Shown one piece after another: positions 17,070-26,723 of a stretch of DNA of 64,000 nucleotides; position 1 is the first letter of the stretch; the number at the start of each line of letters is the position of its first letter. The position numbers and the translations under genes were made by a program. Below the pieces are notes generated by a model that worked only from the letters and a program-made list of their open reading frames with translations, was not told the origin of the DNA and searched no databases. The DNA lies in the NCBI RefSeq assembly GCF_025917005.1, contig NZ_CP078091.1, forward strand, positions 1,426,001 to 1,490,000, written 5' to 3'. Source of the stretch: Porphyrobacter sp. ULC335. Lineage in GTDB: Bacteria > Pseudomonadota > Alphaproteobacteria > Sphingomonadales > Sphingomonadaceae.

Positions 17070-17882
17070 ATGGACATTCAATCACTTTTCACCCTCGAAG
17101 GGCGCATCGCCCTCGTCACCGGCGGTTCGCGCGGGATCGGCAAGATGTTCGTCGAAGGCCTGATCGCGGCGGGCTGCGCGCGGGTCTACATCTCGGCGCG
17201 CAAGCTCGACCAGATGCAGGCGACGATCGACGAATTCGGAGCGGATCGCGTCATCGGCATCCCTGCCGATCTCAGCCAGATGGACGGCATGGTGAGCCTC
17301 GCCAACGAGTTGAAGGCGCGTGAGACGCGGCTGGATATTCTCATCAACAACGCCGGCGCCGCGTGGGGCCAGCCCTATCTCGAATTCTCGGAAGCCGGCT
17401 GGCACCGGACGATGGATCTGAACGTCAAGACGCCGTTCTTCCTGACGCAAAAGCTCCACGATCTGCTGGTTGCCGGCGGGAAGGCCGGGCATCCGGCCAA
17501 GGTGATCCATGTTTCCTCGATTGACGGCCAGCGCATCAATCCGTGGGAAACCTATGCCTATCAGGCGTCGAAGGCCGCTGTGATCCAGCTGACCCGGCGC
17601 ATGGCGGCGCGGCTTATCCAGGACAATATCGTCGTCTCCTCGATCGCACCGGGGGCCTTCCCGTCCGAAATGAACAAGGCCGCCAAGGACGCGCCCGATA
17701 CCAGTGCGTCAGGCATCCCGGCCAAGCGCATCGGCACCGCAGAGGACATGGCAGCCGCTGCGATCTATCTGTGCAGCCGCGCGGGCGATTACGTGGTGGG
17801 CGAGACCTTGACGGTCGATGGCGGCGTGGTCAACGCGCTGCTACCCAACCACTTCGCCGACCCGGCTGGCGGCGGGCACTAA
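17070..17882 (+). CDS. SDR family oxidoreductase
   Basis: 270 residues. Classical SDR motifs are intact: VTGGSRGIGK (cofactor loop), ILINNAGAAWG, VIHVSSIDG (catalytic Ser), YAYQASKAAV (catalytic Tyr and Lys) and a C-terminal VDGGVVNAL. NAD(P) preference is not clear. It starts 4 nt after the second ACAD, so the three genes from 14583 form one unit, apparently a beta-oxidation-like module in which this enzyme could act as a hydroxyacyl dehydrogenase or ketoreductase. Confidence 0.9.
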   Translation: MDIQSLFTLEGRIALVTGGSRGIGKMFVEGLIAAGCARVYISARKLDQMQATIDEFGADRVIGIPADLSQMDGMVSLANELKARETRLDILINNAGAAWGQPYLEFSEAGWHRTMDLNVKTPFFLTQKLHDLLVAGGKAGHPAKVIHVSSIDGQRINPWETYAYQASKAAVIQLTRRMAARLIQDNIVVSSIAPGAFPSEMNKAAKDAPDTSASGIPAKRIGTAEDMAAAAIYLCSRAGDYVVGETLTVDGGVVNALLPNHFADPAGGGH

Positions 17883-17903
17883 GCGGCAGCAGCGCAGCGG
17901 TGA

Positions 17904-19562
17904 TTACCAGGCGATGGTAATCCCGCTGCCCCCGCGCACACGCTTCGACATGTCGTCAATAATCGCGCTGGCCGGGATCACGCGATATTCCATCCCGGCC
18001 AATTCGGACGGCAAAGCGTTGGCATTGACCAGTCGCACCCGAAGCTGCGCCTCGTATCCCGAGGCAAAGGTGCTTCCGGACGAATAATAGCCGACAATCG
18101 TCGTGCTTAGTTCCGCCGACCGGCGCGACAGGACGACGAGGCTGTCCTTGCCTTCGCGCTGGGCCGTCATCGCTGCCCCATACATCGCCAGTTCCTCGAC
18201 CACGTGAATCGGCGCTGTCTTGTGGACGAAGCGGATCGTCCAGATGTCGCTCGTGCCCTCCTGCGCGCGCGAAAGGCCGGTGTCGCTCAGGAAATAGCCG
18301 TCGCCCGCCGGCTTCATCACCGGCATCATCTTGGCCGTCAGCCGCCGGGGAAGCAGGTCGGCGATCTGCCGTGTGGTCAGCGCCATGGCCTCGCGCTTTT
18401 CCTTGGCGAGCTGCTCTTGATATTGCTTGATCGCCTCCTCTCGCGCGCCGATCTGCTCCGGCGTGGTCAGGTTGAGCCGTCCCATCACCGCCGGGAAGAT
18501 CGGCAGGTCGCTGAACGGCCCCGAGGCGAAGTTAGTGAAGGCTTCGTCCGGATGGCGCGCGGGGATCCCGGCGACGAACTCGGCTGCCTGCTGCCACAGA
18601 TCAAGCTTGCGCTTGCCCGCCTCGGCGTAAGGCTGGCGCTTCTCCCACGCCTGCACATCACGCTTCTTGGGCGGCTTGCCGCCTGCGCGCTGCGGGGGCA
18701 GGGCCATCGCCTCGGCCAGATCGTCGGCAGCTTCTTGAACCACCAGCGCGGCTTCCTCGGTGCGGCCCTCCATTCTCATGGCGAAGGCAAGCGCGCCGGT
18801 GACTTGCGCACGGTCTTCGATGTTTTCCAGCTGCCGCTCAGCCTCGCCCTCCATGGTCCAGCCGCCGCGCTTCTTGGGCAGGTCCCACGTGATAATCGGC
18901 GCGTAGGCAATCGCCTCGGAATAGTCTGCGCGCAGGAACGCGTCCCAGTAGAGCAGCCGCGCATTTTCAGGGGCGAGCGGCACGCTGTTGCGGAAGGAGG
19001 CGTCCGCTGTCGGCGCATCGATGCGGAACTGCAGCATGTTTGTCAGTCGCTGGATACTGGCCGACCAGGGGCGGGCCGCGCTAACCTTCTCGAGTGCGTC
19101 GAGCGCGTCCTGTTTGCGATCAAGCCTGCCAAGCGCGAGTGCCCGGAGCGCCTGATTGCCAAGGCCGAGACTGACCGCGAAGAACGGGTCGGACTTGCCG
19201 GTCTCGTCGCTCTGATCAGCGGCTTCGAGCGCAAGTTCGGGCTTCCCCGCCTGGATCGCGTGGAGCGCCTTGGCCTGCTGCAAGTGCGCGCGCCGCAGCC
19301 AATGATCGGCCAGCAGCAGCGGATCGGCGAGCGCTTTGTCGCAGGCCGTGATGCCGCGGTCACCCAACCTGATATCGGCGGCGCGCAGATCGACTGTGGC
19401 AGTTGCCAGGCCAAACATCCACGTGCCTTCGGTCATGCCGTCGGTCTTCTTGGTAGGGGCGGCGAATCCGTCGCAGGACTCGAAATCGTCTGCACGCGCC
19501 GCTTGCGGTGCTGCCATAAGCGCCGCCACCGCGGCGCAGGCCGCGAACCGATATTGCTTCAT
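17904..19562 (-). CDS. Large secreted protein of unknown function, helical repeat-like N-terminal half
   Basis: 552 residues from the ATG at 19562. A Sec signal peptide (FAACAAVAALMAAPQAARA) is followed by ~200 residues of Ala- and Leu-rich helices resembling TPR repeats (HLQQAKALHAIQAGKPELAL, LALGRLDRKQDALDALEKV). The second half is mixed alpha/beta and carries KPPKKRDVQAWEKRQPYAEA and a C-terminal SGSTFASGYEAQLRV region. I do not recognise the family. Probably periplasmic. It is convergent with the SDR gene, with 21 nt between stops. Confidence 0.7.
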   Translation of the reverse strand: MKQYRFAACAAVAALMAAPQAARADDFESCDGFAAPTKKTDGMTEGTWMFGLATATVDLRAADIRLGDRGITACDKALADPLLLADHWLRRAHLQQAKALHAIQAGKPELALEAADQSDETGKSDPFFAVSLGLGNQALRALALGRLDRKQDALDALEKVSAARPWSASIQRLTNMLQFRIDAPTADASFRNSVPLAPENARLLYWDAFLRADYSEAIAYAPIITWDLPKKRGGWTMEGEAERQLENIEDRAQVTGALAFAMRMEGRTEEAALVVQEAADDLAEAMALPPQRAGGKPPKKRDVQAWEKRQPYAEAGKRKLDLWQQAAEFVAGIPARHPDEAFTNFASGPFSDLPIFPAVMGRLNLTTPEQIGAREEAIKQYQEQLAKEKREAMALTTRQIADLLPRRLTAKMMPVMKPAGDGYFLSDTGLSRAQEGTSDIWTIRFVHKTAPIHVVEELAMYGAAMTAQREGKDSLVVLSRRSAELSTTIVGYYSSGSTFASGYEAQLRVRLVNANALPSELAGMEYRVIPASAIIDDMSKRVRGGSGITIAW

Positions 19563-19686
19563 ATTGCTCTTGTAGCCCCCTTGCCGATGCTGCCCATGCA
19601 TCTGCATTGATGCGCATTCTGGTAGGCAATTCTCGCGAAATCAACAGCAAACCAGCGTTTCGCTTGCCGCAGCGTCGCGGTGCCGG

Positions 19687-20337
19687 TCAGCCCATCAACC
19701 CGCGCACAAAGGGGATCAGCCCGGTCTGGCGCTGGCGCTTCATGCGCTCCGCCTCAAGGATCGCGCGGACCTTCTCGAAGCATACGTCGACGTCATCATT
19801 GATGATGACATAGTCGTAGCCGTCCCAGTGGCTGATCTCGGCGCGGGCGCGTTCCATGCGGGCGTTGATGACCTCGGCGCTGTCGGTGGCGCGGTTCTTC
19901 AGCCGCTGGTGCAGCGCATCGATCGAGGGCGGCAGGATGAACACCCGCACCACGTCCTGCTGGTCTTTCTGGTAGAGCTGCTGGGTGCCCTGCCAGTCGA
20001 TATCGAACAGAAAGTCCTGCCCCCGCTTCAGCCCGGCGCGGATCATGCCCTTGGGTGTACCGTACCGGTGGCCGAACACCTCGGCCCACTCGTAGAAATC
20101 ATCCTCGTCGATCATTTGGGCGAAGCGTTCGTGCGAGACGAAGTGGTAGTGCACCCCGTCAACCTCGCCCGGGCGCGGCGGGCGGGTGGTGGCCGAGACC
20201 GAGAGCTTGATCTCGTCGTCCTTCGCCAGCAGCATCCGGGAGAGTGTGGTCTTTCCCGCACCCGAGGGCGAGGACAGGATGAACATCAGCCCCCGGCGGT
20301 GGAGCCGGTCGTCGGAATGGTGTGAGGAGTCGCCCAT
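19687..20337 (-). CDS. gmk: Guanylate kinase
   Basis: 216 residues. P-loop SSPSGAGKTTLSRML, the GMP-binding stretch VSATTRPPRPGEVDGVHYHF, EWAEVFGHRYGT and FDIDWQGTQQL are all typical. It converts GMP and ATP to GDP and ADP in the cytoplasm. The first residues (MGDSSHHSDDRLHRRG) may be an extension of the usual start; a start near MFILSSPSGAG would lose little. It lies 42 nt downstream of a small hypothetical gene on the same strand. Confidence 0.96.
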   Translation of the reverse strand: MGDSSHHSDDRLHRRGLMFILSSPSGAGKTTLSRMLLAKDDEIKLSVSATTRPPRPGEVDGVHYHFVSHERFAQMIDEDDFYEWAEVFGHRYGTPKGMIRAGLKRGQDFLFDIDWQGTQQLYQKDQQDVVRVFILPPSIDALHQRLKNRATDSAEVINARMERARAEISHWDGYDYVIINDDVDVCFEKVRAILEAERMKRQRQTGLIPFVRGLMG

Positions 20338-20379
20338 AGCGCCCGTTGCACCAACAGGGCGGCACTAATCAAGCGGGGA

Positions 20380-20796
20380 TCAGGATTCGGCGTCCGGTGT
20401 CTTGCGCTTGCGCCGCTTTGCTTCAAGCCGTTTCCCGCGGTCGTAGAAGACCTTGGCGGCCAGACCACCGGCAACCACGGCGAGGCCCATGGGCGAGCGG
20501 CGGGCCAGGTGACTCGCGCCCCACAGGGCAACACTGGTGGCCAATCCACGCCCGTCGACCAGCTTGTCAGCCTTTGCCTTATCGTAGCTCCTGACGAGCA
20601 TGCCCTTTTCCATCCGGTCCCGCAGCAAGCCGCCTGCAGCGCGCAGGACGATATCGGCAATGACGAGATTGGTGACCGCAACCGGACTGGGAAGCGGCAG
20701 ACCGCCGGGGCCGGTCGGCTCGCTCTGAGTCGGCGAGCCAGCGGGCGTTTCGGCTTTGCCGCGCTTGCCTTTGCTCGCCCGTTTGCCCCCCGCCAT
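20380..20796 (-). CDS. Hypothetical basic protein with weak hydrophobic segments
   Basis: 138 residues. The N-terminus (~25 residues) and C-terminus (YDRGKRLEAKRRKRKTPD) are strongly basic. The middle holds two moderately hydrophobic stretches (VTNLVIADIVLRAAGGLL, GLAVVAGGLAAKVFY) that could be amphipathic or membrane-associated. It starts 5 nt after the sspB stop, so it is probably cotranscribed with sspB. Family not recognised. Confidence 0.65.
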   Translation of the reverse strand: MAGGKRASKGKRGKAETPAGSPTQSEPTGPGGLPLPSPVAVTNLVIADIVLRAAGGLLRDRMEKGMLVRSYDKAKADKLVDGRGLATSVALWGASHLARRSPMGLAVVAGGLAAKVFYDRGKRLEAKRRKRKTPDAES

Positions 20797-20801
20797 CGGG
20801 C

Positions 20802-21281
20802 CTATTTCTTACGGCCGAAATCGATGCTGACGACGTTCGACCCGTCAGGATCGGTGTCCGGCCCGTCGTTTTCCGCGTCTTCGTGCGCTTCGGGTTCCAG
20901 TTCCTCGACCGCGGCCTGGAACTGGAGGCCGAAATCGACCGCCGGATCAACGAAGGCGGTGATCGCCGCGAAGGGAATCGTCAGTTTCGCCGGCACCTGA
21001 TTGAAGGTGAGGCTGACCGAAAACTGATGCGGCAGCACTTCGAGATCCCAGAACTTGTTCTGGAGCACGATGGTCATCTCGTCCGGGAAGCGTTCGCGCA
21101 AATGCGGCGGGATCGACACGCCGGGGGCACCGGTCTTGAAGGTGATGTAGAAATGGTGCGTGCCGGGCAGCGTACTGCCGCCATCGACGATCGAGCCTAG
21201 CACCCGGCCGACCACCGCGCGCAGGGCTTCCTGCACGATTTCGTCATAGGGGATCAGGCTGTCGGGTGTGTCGCTGTTCAT
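20802..21281 (-). CDS. sspB: SspB family ClpXP adaptor (alphaproteobacterial type)
   Basis: 159 residues from the ATG at 21281. The core reads [40 protein letters not shown] and [20 protein letters not shown], the SspB beta-sandwich that binds ssrA degrons. A long acidic linker leads to a C-terminal [10 protein letters not shown], the expected ClpX-binding tail. It would deliver tagged substrates to ClpXP in the cytoplasm. The divergent neighbour is the his operon. Confidence 0.93.
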   Translation of the reverse strand: MNSDTPDSLIPYDEIVQEALRAVVGRVLGSIVDGGSTLPGTHHFYITFKTGAPGVSIPPHLRERFPDEMTIVLQNKFWDLEVLPHQFSVSLTFNQVPAKLTIPFAAITAFVDPAVDFGLQFQAAVEELEPEAHEDAENDGPDTDPDGSNVVSIDFGRKK

Positions 21282-21453
21282 GGCTGGGCAGATTCGTGGC
21301 CGCACACGCGGCTGTGGTCAAGCCCTTTGGCGCATCGCTTCACGGCTTTGGCCGGGGATCGCCCGGGGGATCGCGCAAAGGATCACAAGACGTTGTCCGG
21401 CCCGGATGCGCCGCACGCTTGTCATGCGGGCCAAGCGGACTATAGCGCCGATC

Positions 21454-22062
21454 ATGGCCAGCATCCCCGCCCGCACCGGCTCGGTAGAGCGTAACACCAC
21501 CGAGACCTCAATCGCCATCGCCGTCAATCTCGACGGGACCGGCGCCTATGATGTCAGCACAGGCATCGGCTTTCTCGACCACATGGTCGAACAGTTCAGC
21601 CGCCATTCGCTGATCGACGTGACGATGAAGGTGGAGGGCGACCTGCATGTCGACCAGCACCACACCACCGAGGATTCGGCGATTGCACTGGGGCAGGCGA
21701 TTAGCCAAGCGCTGGGCGACAAGGCGGGTATCGGGCGATATGGCGCGGCCTATTCGCCGATGGACGAGACCCTTTCGCGGGTTGCTCTGGACATTTCCGG
21801 GCGACCCTATCTGGTGTGGAAGGCCAAGTTCACACAGGAACGCCTCGGCGAATGGGACACCGAGCTGATCGAGCACTGGTTCCATTCCGTTTCGCAAAGC
21901 GCCGGGATCACGCTGCACATGGAGCTGCTCTACGGCAGCAACAACCACCACATCTGCGAGAGCCTCTACAAGGGCTTTGCCCGCGCGATGCGGCAGGCGG
22001 TGGAGCGCGATCCGAGGAAGGGCGGGGCGATCCCGAGCACCAAGGGGCAGCTCGGTGGCTGA
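21454..22062 (+). CDS. hisB: Imidazoleglycerol-phosphate dehydratase
   Basis: 202 residues from the ATG at 21454; the upstream in-frame extension is Arg-rich and not typical. Motifs: [36 protein letters not shown] (manganese-binding His cluster) and [20 protein letters not shown]. It dehydrates imidazole glycerol phosphate in histidine synthesis. It is monofunctional, without the phosphatase domain of enteric HisB. It is the first gene of an overlapping his operon; its last 8 nt overlap hisH. Confidence 0.97.
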   Translation: MASIPARTGSVERNTTETSIAIAVNLDGTGAYDVSTGIGFLDHMVEQFSRHSLIDVTMKVEGDLHVDQHHTTEDSAIALGQAISQALGDKAGIGRYGAAYSPMDETLSRVALDISGRPYLVWKAKFTQERLGEWDTELIEHWFHSVSQSAGITLHMELLYGSNNHHICESLYKGFARAMRQAVERDPRKGGAIPSTKGQLGG

Positions 22063-22681
22063 AGTCATCGCCCTCGTCGATTACGGCGCGGGCAACCTTC
22101 ATTCAGTGCACAACGCCTTGAAGGCGGCGGGGGCCGAGGTCACCGTCACCGCCGATCCTTTCGTGGTGCGCGCGGCGGACCGCATCGTGCTCCCCGGCGT
22201 TGGTAGCTTCAAGGCCTGTGCCGAGGGGCTCGCCGCGATCCCGCACATGATCGAGGCGATGACCGAGCGGGTGCAGGTGGGCGGCGCGCCGTTCCTCGGC
22301 ATTTGCGTCGGCATGCAACTGCTGGCGACCCGCGGGCTTGAGCATGGCGAGACCCACGGCCTCGGCTGGGTGCCGGGCGAAGTGCGGCTGATTCAACCCT
22401 CGGACCCCGCAATCAAGGTGCCCCACATGGGCTGGAACGACGTTGCGATGCTCCCCCATGCGCGGGATCACGAGGTGATCGAGGAGGGGGAGGCCTATTT
22501 CCTCCACTCCTACCACTTCGTTGCCACTGATCCGCAGCATGTTGCCGCCATGACCGACCACGGGCAGGGGCTCGTGGCAGCGGTCGCCCGAGACAATATC
22601 ATCGGCGTGCAGTTTCATCCGGAAAAGAGCCAGGCCTACGGGCTGGCGACGCTCCGGCGCTTTCTGGAGTGGTATCCGTGA
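22055..22681 (+). CDS. hisH: Imidazole glycerol phosphate synthase, glutamine amidotransferase subunit
   Basis: 208 residues from a GTG at 22055, inside the end of hisB. Class I amidotransferase motifs: [37 protein letters not shown] (nucleophile Cys) and [10 protein letters not shown] (catalytic His/Glu). It makes ammonia from glutamine and channels it to HisF. The GTG start and overlap imply translational coupling. Confidence 0.96.
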   Translation: MAEVIALVDYGAGNLHSVHNALKAAGAEVTVTADPFVVRAADRIVLPGVGSFKACAEGLAAIPHMIEAMTERVQVGGAPFLGICVGMQLLATRGLEHGETHGLGWVPGEVRLIQPSDPAIKVPHMGWNDVAMLPHARDHEVIEEGEAYFLHSYHFVATDPQHVAAMTDHGQGLVAAVARDNIIGVQFHPEKSQAYGLATLRRFLEWYP

Positions 22682-23409
22682 TTGTATTTCCCGCCATCGA
22701 CCTCAAGGGCGGCCAGGTCGTCCGCCTCGCGGAAGGCGATATGGAGCGCGCCACGATCTACGGCGATGACCCGGCTGCGCAGGCGCTGATCTTCGCCGAG
22801 GCCGGGGCCGAGCACCTCCACGTGGTCGATCTTGACGGCAGCTTCGCGGGCGAAAGCCGTAACCGCGCGGCGGTCGAAGCCATCGTGGCGGCCTTCCCGG
22901 GCTATGTGCAACTGGGCGGCGGCATCCGCGATGCCGCGGCGGTCGAGGGCTGGTTCAACCTCGGTGTCGCCCGCGTGGTGATGGGCTCGGCGGCGCTCAA
23001 GAACCCCGAATTCGTCAAGGACATGGCCCGCGAGTGGGAGAACGGCATCGTCGTCGCGGTGGACGCGAAGGACGGGATGGTCGCGACCGAGGGCTGGGCG
23101 GAAGTCTCCGACGTCCCCGTCACCGACCTCGCCCGCCGCTTCGAGGATGCGGGCGTCGCCTCGCTGCTGTTCACCGACATTGGCCGCGACGGGCTGCTGA
23201 AGGGCGTGAACATCGAGGCGACCGTCGATCTCGCCCGCCGCGTAGACATTCCGGTGATCGCCAGCGGCGGTGTGAAGGGGCTGGACGACATCCACATCCT
23301 CTCGCTCCACGCGCACGAGGGGATCGAGGGGGTGATCACAGGGCGCGCCCTCTATGAAGGGCGGCTCGATCTGGCGGCGGCGATCGCGATGGGCGCGCGG
23401 GCGGCATGA
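22678..23409 (+). CDS. hisA: ProFAR isomerase
   Basis: 243 residues from a GTG at 22678, preceded by GGAG 8 nt upstream; a GTG three codons earlier is possible. [20 protein letters not shown] and [14 protein letters not shown] and [13 protein letters not shown] mark a TIM barrel with two phosphate sites. It isomerises ProFAR to PRFAR in histidine synthesis. It overlaps hisH by 4 nt and hisF by 4 nt. Confidence 0.96.
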   Translation: MIVFPAIDLKGGQVVRLAEGDMERATIYGDDPAAQALIFAEAGAEHLHVVDLDGSFAGESRNRAAVEAIVAAFPGYVQLGGGIRDAAAVEGWFNLGVARVVMGSAALKNPEFVKDMAREWENGIVVAVDAKDGMVATEGWAEVSDVPVTDLARRFEDAGVASLLFTDIGRDGLLKGVNIEATVDLARRVDIPVIASGGVKGLDDIHILSLHAHEGIEGVITGRALYEGRLDLAAAIAMGARAA

Positions 23410-24170
23410 CCGTCCGCATCCGCGTCATCCCCTGCCTCGACGTTGCCGATGGCCGAGTTGTCAAAGGCGTCAATTTCGTCGACCTCAAGGACGCGGGCGA
23501 TCCCGTCGAGCAGGCGCGCGCCTATGATGCGGCCGGCGCGGACGAGCTGTGCTTTCTCGATATTTCAGCCAGCCACGAAGGGCGCGGAACGCTGCTCGAC
23601 ATGGTGCGGCGCACGGCGGAGGTGTGCTTCATGCCGCTGACCGTCGGCGGCGGGGTGCGCAGCGCCGATGATGCGCGCGCGCTGCTGCTGGCGGGGGCAG
23701 ACAAGGTGGCGGTGAACAGCGCAGCCGTCGCCCGGCCCGAACTGGTGGGCGAAATCGCCTCGCGCTTCGGCAGCCAGTGCGTCGTCGCCAGTGTGGACGC
23801 GCGCCGCACGCCGCGCGGGAACTGGGAAATCTTCACCCACGGCGGACGCAAGCCGACCGGGATCGATGCGGTCGAGTATGCGCTGAAGGTGGCAGGGCTG
23901 GGCGCTGGCGAACTGCTCGTCACCTCGATGGACGGGGACGGCACGAAGCGCGGCTATGACCTCGATCTCACCCGCGAGATTGCCGACGCCGTCAGCGTGC
24001 CGGTGATTGCCAGCGGCGGGGTAGGGAGCCTCGATCATCTCGTCGACGGAGTGGTGAAGGGCCACGCCAGCGCGGTGCTGGCCGCCTCGATCTTCCACTT
24101 CGGCCAGCACACTATTGCCGAGGCGCACGCGGCCCTGCGCGCAGCAGGCTTGCCCGCGCGCGGGGTTTGA
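23406..24170 (+). CDS. hisF: Imidazole glycerol phosphate synthase, cyclase subunit
   Basis: 254 residues. [53 protein letters not shown] and [15 protein letters not shown] are HisF signatures, with the catalytic Asp residues of the TIM barrel in place (CLDVADG and the later [10 protein letters not shown]). Together with HisH it forms IGP and AICAR from PRFAR. Its start overlaps the hisA stop. Confidence 0.97.
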   Translation: MTVRIRVIPCLDVADGRVVKGVNFVDLKDAGDPVEQARAYDAAGADELCFLDISASHEGRGTLLDMVRRTAEVCFMPLTVGGGVRSADDARALLLAGADKVAVNSAAVARPELVGEIASRFGSQCVVASVDARRTPRGNWEIFTHGGRKPTGIDAVEYALKVAGLGAGELLVTSMDGDGTKRGYDLDLTREIADAVSVPVIASGGVGSLDHLVDGVVKGHASAVLAASIFHFGQHTIAEAHAALRAAGLPARGV

Positions 24171-24184
24171 CCGAAAGTAGCCGC

Positions 24185-24499
24185 ATGGACACCCTCACCC
24201 GCCTCGAAGCGACCATCGCCCAACGCCTCATGGCTTCCCCTGAGGAAAGCTACGTCGCCAAGCTGCACGCCAAGGGGCTGAATAAAATCGCGCAAAAGCT
24301 GGGCGAGGAAGCGACCGAGACGGTCATCGCCGCGCTTGCGGGTGACGACAAAGAGCTGGTCGGCGAAGCGGCGGATGTGATCTTCCACCTCATGGTGCTG
24401 CTCGCTGAAAAGGGCGTGAAGCTTGAACAGGTGCTCGCCGAACTCGACCGCCGCGAGGGGCTGTCAGGCCTCGAGGAAAAAGCCAGCCGGAGCGAATAA
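24185..24499 (+). CDS. hisE: Phosphoribosyl-ATP diphosphatase
   Basis: 104 residues from the ATG at 24185. A TTG at 24167 overlapping the hisF stop could be an alternative coupled start and would add six residues. Motifs: KLGEEATETVIAALAGDDKE and GEAADVIFHLMVLLAEKG, the MazG-like Glu/Asp metal site. It hydrolyses PR-ATP to PR-AMP and pyrophosphate. HisI is separate and not in the window. Its stop directly abuts the HIT gene start. Confidence 0.94.
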   Translation: MDTLTRLEATIAQRLMASPEESYVAKLHAKGLNKIAQKLGEEATETVIAALAGDDKELVGEAADVIFHLMVLLAEKGVKLEQVLAELDRREGLSGLEEKASRSE

Positions 24500-24883
24500 A
24501 TGCCAATCGACCCGACCCTTCCTTACGACGACAACAACATCTTCGCGAAGATCCTGCGCGGCGAAATCCCGTCGCGGAAGGTCTACGAGGACGACTGGGG
24601 GTTCGCTTTCGAGGACATCAACCCGCAGGCCGAGGTGCACACGCTGGTGATCCCCAAGGGCCGCTATGTCAGCTGGGACGATTTCAGCGCCAAGGCCTCG
24701 GATGCCGAGATCGGCGGGTTCGTACGCGCGGTCGGCGAAGTCGCCCGCATGAAGGGGCTGGTCGAACCCGGCTACCGTCTGCTCGCCAATATCGGCCAGC
24801 ACGGCGGGCAGGAAGTGCCGCATCTGCACGTGCACATCTTCGGCGGGGAGTCCCTTGGCCCGATGATCGCCCGCCGAGGATAG
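24500..24883 (+). CDS. HIT family hydrolase (HinT-like)
   Basis: 127 residues starting at the base after the hisE stop. NIFAKILRGEIPSRKVYEDD and the C-terminal QHGGQEVPHLHVHIFGG contain the His-x-His-x-His triad. HinT-type enzymes hydrolyse aminoacyl-AMP and nucleoside phosphoramidates. The arrangement makes it the last gene of the his operon. Element C follows 6 nt after its stop. Confidence 0.93.
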   Translation: MPIDPTLPYDDNNIFAKILRGEIPSRKVYEDDWGFAFEDINPQAEVHTLVIPKGRYVSWDDFSAKASDAEIGGFVRAVGEVARMKGLVEPGYRLLANIGQHGGQEVPHLHVHIFGGESLGPMIARRG

Positions 24884-24889
24884 AATGAC

Positions 24890-25028
24890 GCCCCTCCTTT
24901 TCAAAGGAGGGGTTGGGGGTGGTTGCGCGTGCTGAAGGCTCGCGCCTTTGCAACGCACCACCCCGCTGCGACTAGGCTCGCTGCGCTCACCAAGTCTCGC
25001 GCCCCTCCTCTCAAGAGGAGGGGGGGGG
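24890..25028. repeat. Mosaic palindromic element, copy C
   Basis: The most complete copy: hairpin GCCCCTCCTTTTCAAAGGAG (24890 on), TTGGGGGTGGTTGCG, a short internal palindrome (AAGGCTCGCGCCTT), CACCACCCCGCTGCGACTAG, CACCAAGTCTCGC, then hairpin CCCCTCCTCTCAAGAGGAGG. It is the reverse complement of copy A. A degenerate piece (CCCCGCTGCGCTAGGTGGCG, about 25096-25116) lies just downstream. The element separates the his operon from ybgC-tol, both on the plus strand. Confidence 0.85.
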
Positions 25029-25120
25029 CTGGCGATATTTCCCCTCGTTTCACCGGCATTCATCGACAATTCGCAAGACCTGCCTTTGCAGCGAATCCCC
25101 GCTGCGCTAGGTGGCGCTTG

Positions 25121-25570
25121 ATGACCTCTCCCAACCCTCCCGGCGGCATCCTCGATGGTGCGCGGCATCTCTATGCCGTTCGCGTCTATTACGAGGACAC
25201 CGACCTTTCGGGGATCACCTACCACGCCAACTACCTGCGCTGGTTCGAGCGCGCCCGCAGCGATCTGCTGCGGTTGCTCGGCATCGACCAGCGTGGAGCA
25301 ATCGAAAGCGGCGAGGGGGCCTATGCCCTGTCCGAGGTCAATCTGAAGTACCTTCGCCCCGCAAAGCTTGATGACGATGTCGTAATCGAAACCCGCTGCA
25401 CCGAACTGGGCGCGGCCTCGTGCCGGATGCACCAGATCGCGCGGCGCGGTGATGACGCGCTGTGCGAGGCTCACCTCCGGGTTGGCTTCATTACCCTCGA
25501 CGGCCGCCCGCGCCGCCAGCCTGCCGAATGGCGTGCCGCCTTCCAGACTTTCATGAACAAGGACAATTGA
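25121..25570 (+). CDS. ybgC: Tol-Pal-associated acyl-CoA thioesterase
   Basis: 149 residues from the ATG at 25121. Hot-dog fold with RVYYEDTDLSGITYHANYLR (active-site Asp, with Tyr/His) and RARSDLLRLLGIDQ. Position directly ahead of tolQ supports YbgC. It hydrolyses acyl-CoA and is linked with envelope phospholipid metabolism. First gene of the ybgC-tolQRAB-pal operon. Confidence 0.95.
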   Translation: MTSPNPPGGILDGARHLYAVRVYYEDTDLSGITYHANYLRWFERARSDLLRLLGIDQRGAIESGEGAYALSEVNLKYLRPAKLDDDVVIETRCTELGAASCRMHQIARRGDDALCEAHLRVGFITLDGRPRRQPAEWRAAFQTFMNKDN

Positions 25571-25574
25571 ACCC

Positions 25575-26272
25575 GTGACGCTCGCCCTGCTCAGCGCCGC
25601 TGCTGCTCCGACCCGGCTCGATCCCGTCGAGCTGTTCCTTCAGGCCGACATCATCGTCCAGGCCGTGATGATCGGCCTGATCCTTGCCAGCGTATGGGTG
25701 TGGATGATCATTGTCTCCTTCTCCATGCGCATCGGCGCGCTGGGCAAGAAATCGCGCGAATACGAGGGCGAGTTCTGGGAACAGCGCGATCGTGAGGCGC
25801 TGCTGACCAAGCAGGTGCGCAAGGAAGTGCCCGCCGCGCGGGTCGCCGCCGCCGGGCTCGACGAATGGCGCAAGTCGACGGCCAAGCAGCCGGTCGACCG
25901 CGATGCCACGCGCCAGCGGATTGCGGCGGTGATGGAAAGCCAGATCGCCGAGGAAGCCGATGAACTCGCCGGACGGCTGAACTTCCTCGCCACGGTCGGC
26001 TCGGTCGCGCCCTTTGTCGGCCTGTTCGGCACGGTGTGGGGGATCATGAACTCCTTCTTCCAGATCGGCGCGCAGCAGAGCGCATCGCTCGCCGTCGTCG
26101 CCCCCGGCATTGCCGAGGCGCTGTTTGCGACCGCCATCGGCCTGTTCGCCGCGATCCCGGCCGTCATCGCGTACAACCGCTTCGGCGGGGCCGTGGACCG
26201 CTATGAGGCGGGCCTGCAACGCTTTGCCGACCGGCTCCACACCGGCCTCAGCCGCGAGCTGGACCGCGCCTG

Positions 26273-26273
<1 letters not shown>
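25575..26273 (+). CDS. tolQ: Tol-Pal system protein TolQ
   Basis: 232 residues from a GTG at 25575, 4 nt after ybgC. Three membrane segments: IIVQAVMIGLILASVWVWMI near the N-terminus, then VGSVAPFVGLFGTVWGIMNS and GIAEALFATAIGLFAAIPAV. This is the proton-channel subunit of the ExbB/TolQ/MotA family in the inner membrane. It overlaps tolR by one base. Confidence 0.96.
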
Positions 26274-26710
<437 letters not shown>

Positions 26711-26723
26711 TCCCGGTGCAGTG

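Noticed and set aside
24167..24184. TTG start for hisE overlapping the hisF stop
   Set aside because: Possible, but the ATG at 24185 gives the usual N-terminus; kept only as an alternative.
11386..25028. CRISPR-like array
   Set aside because: The repeated palindromes are scattered kilobases apart with no regular spacers and no cas genes.
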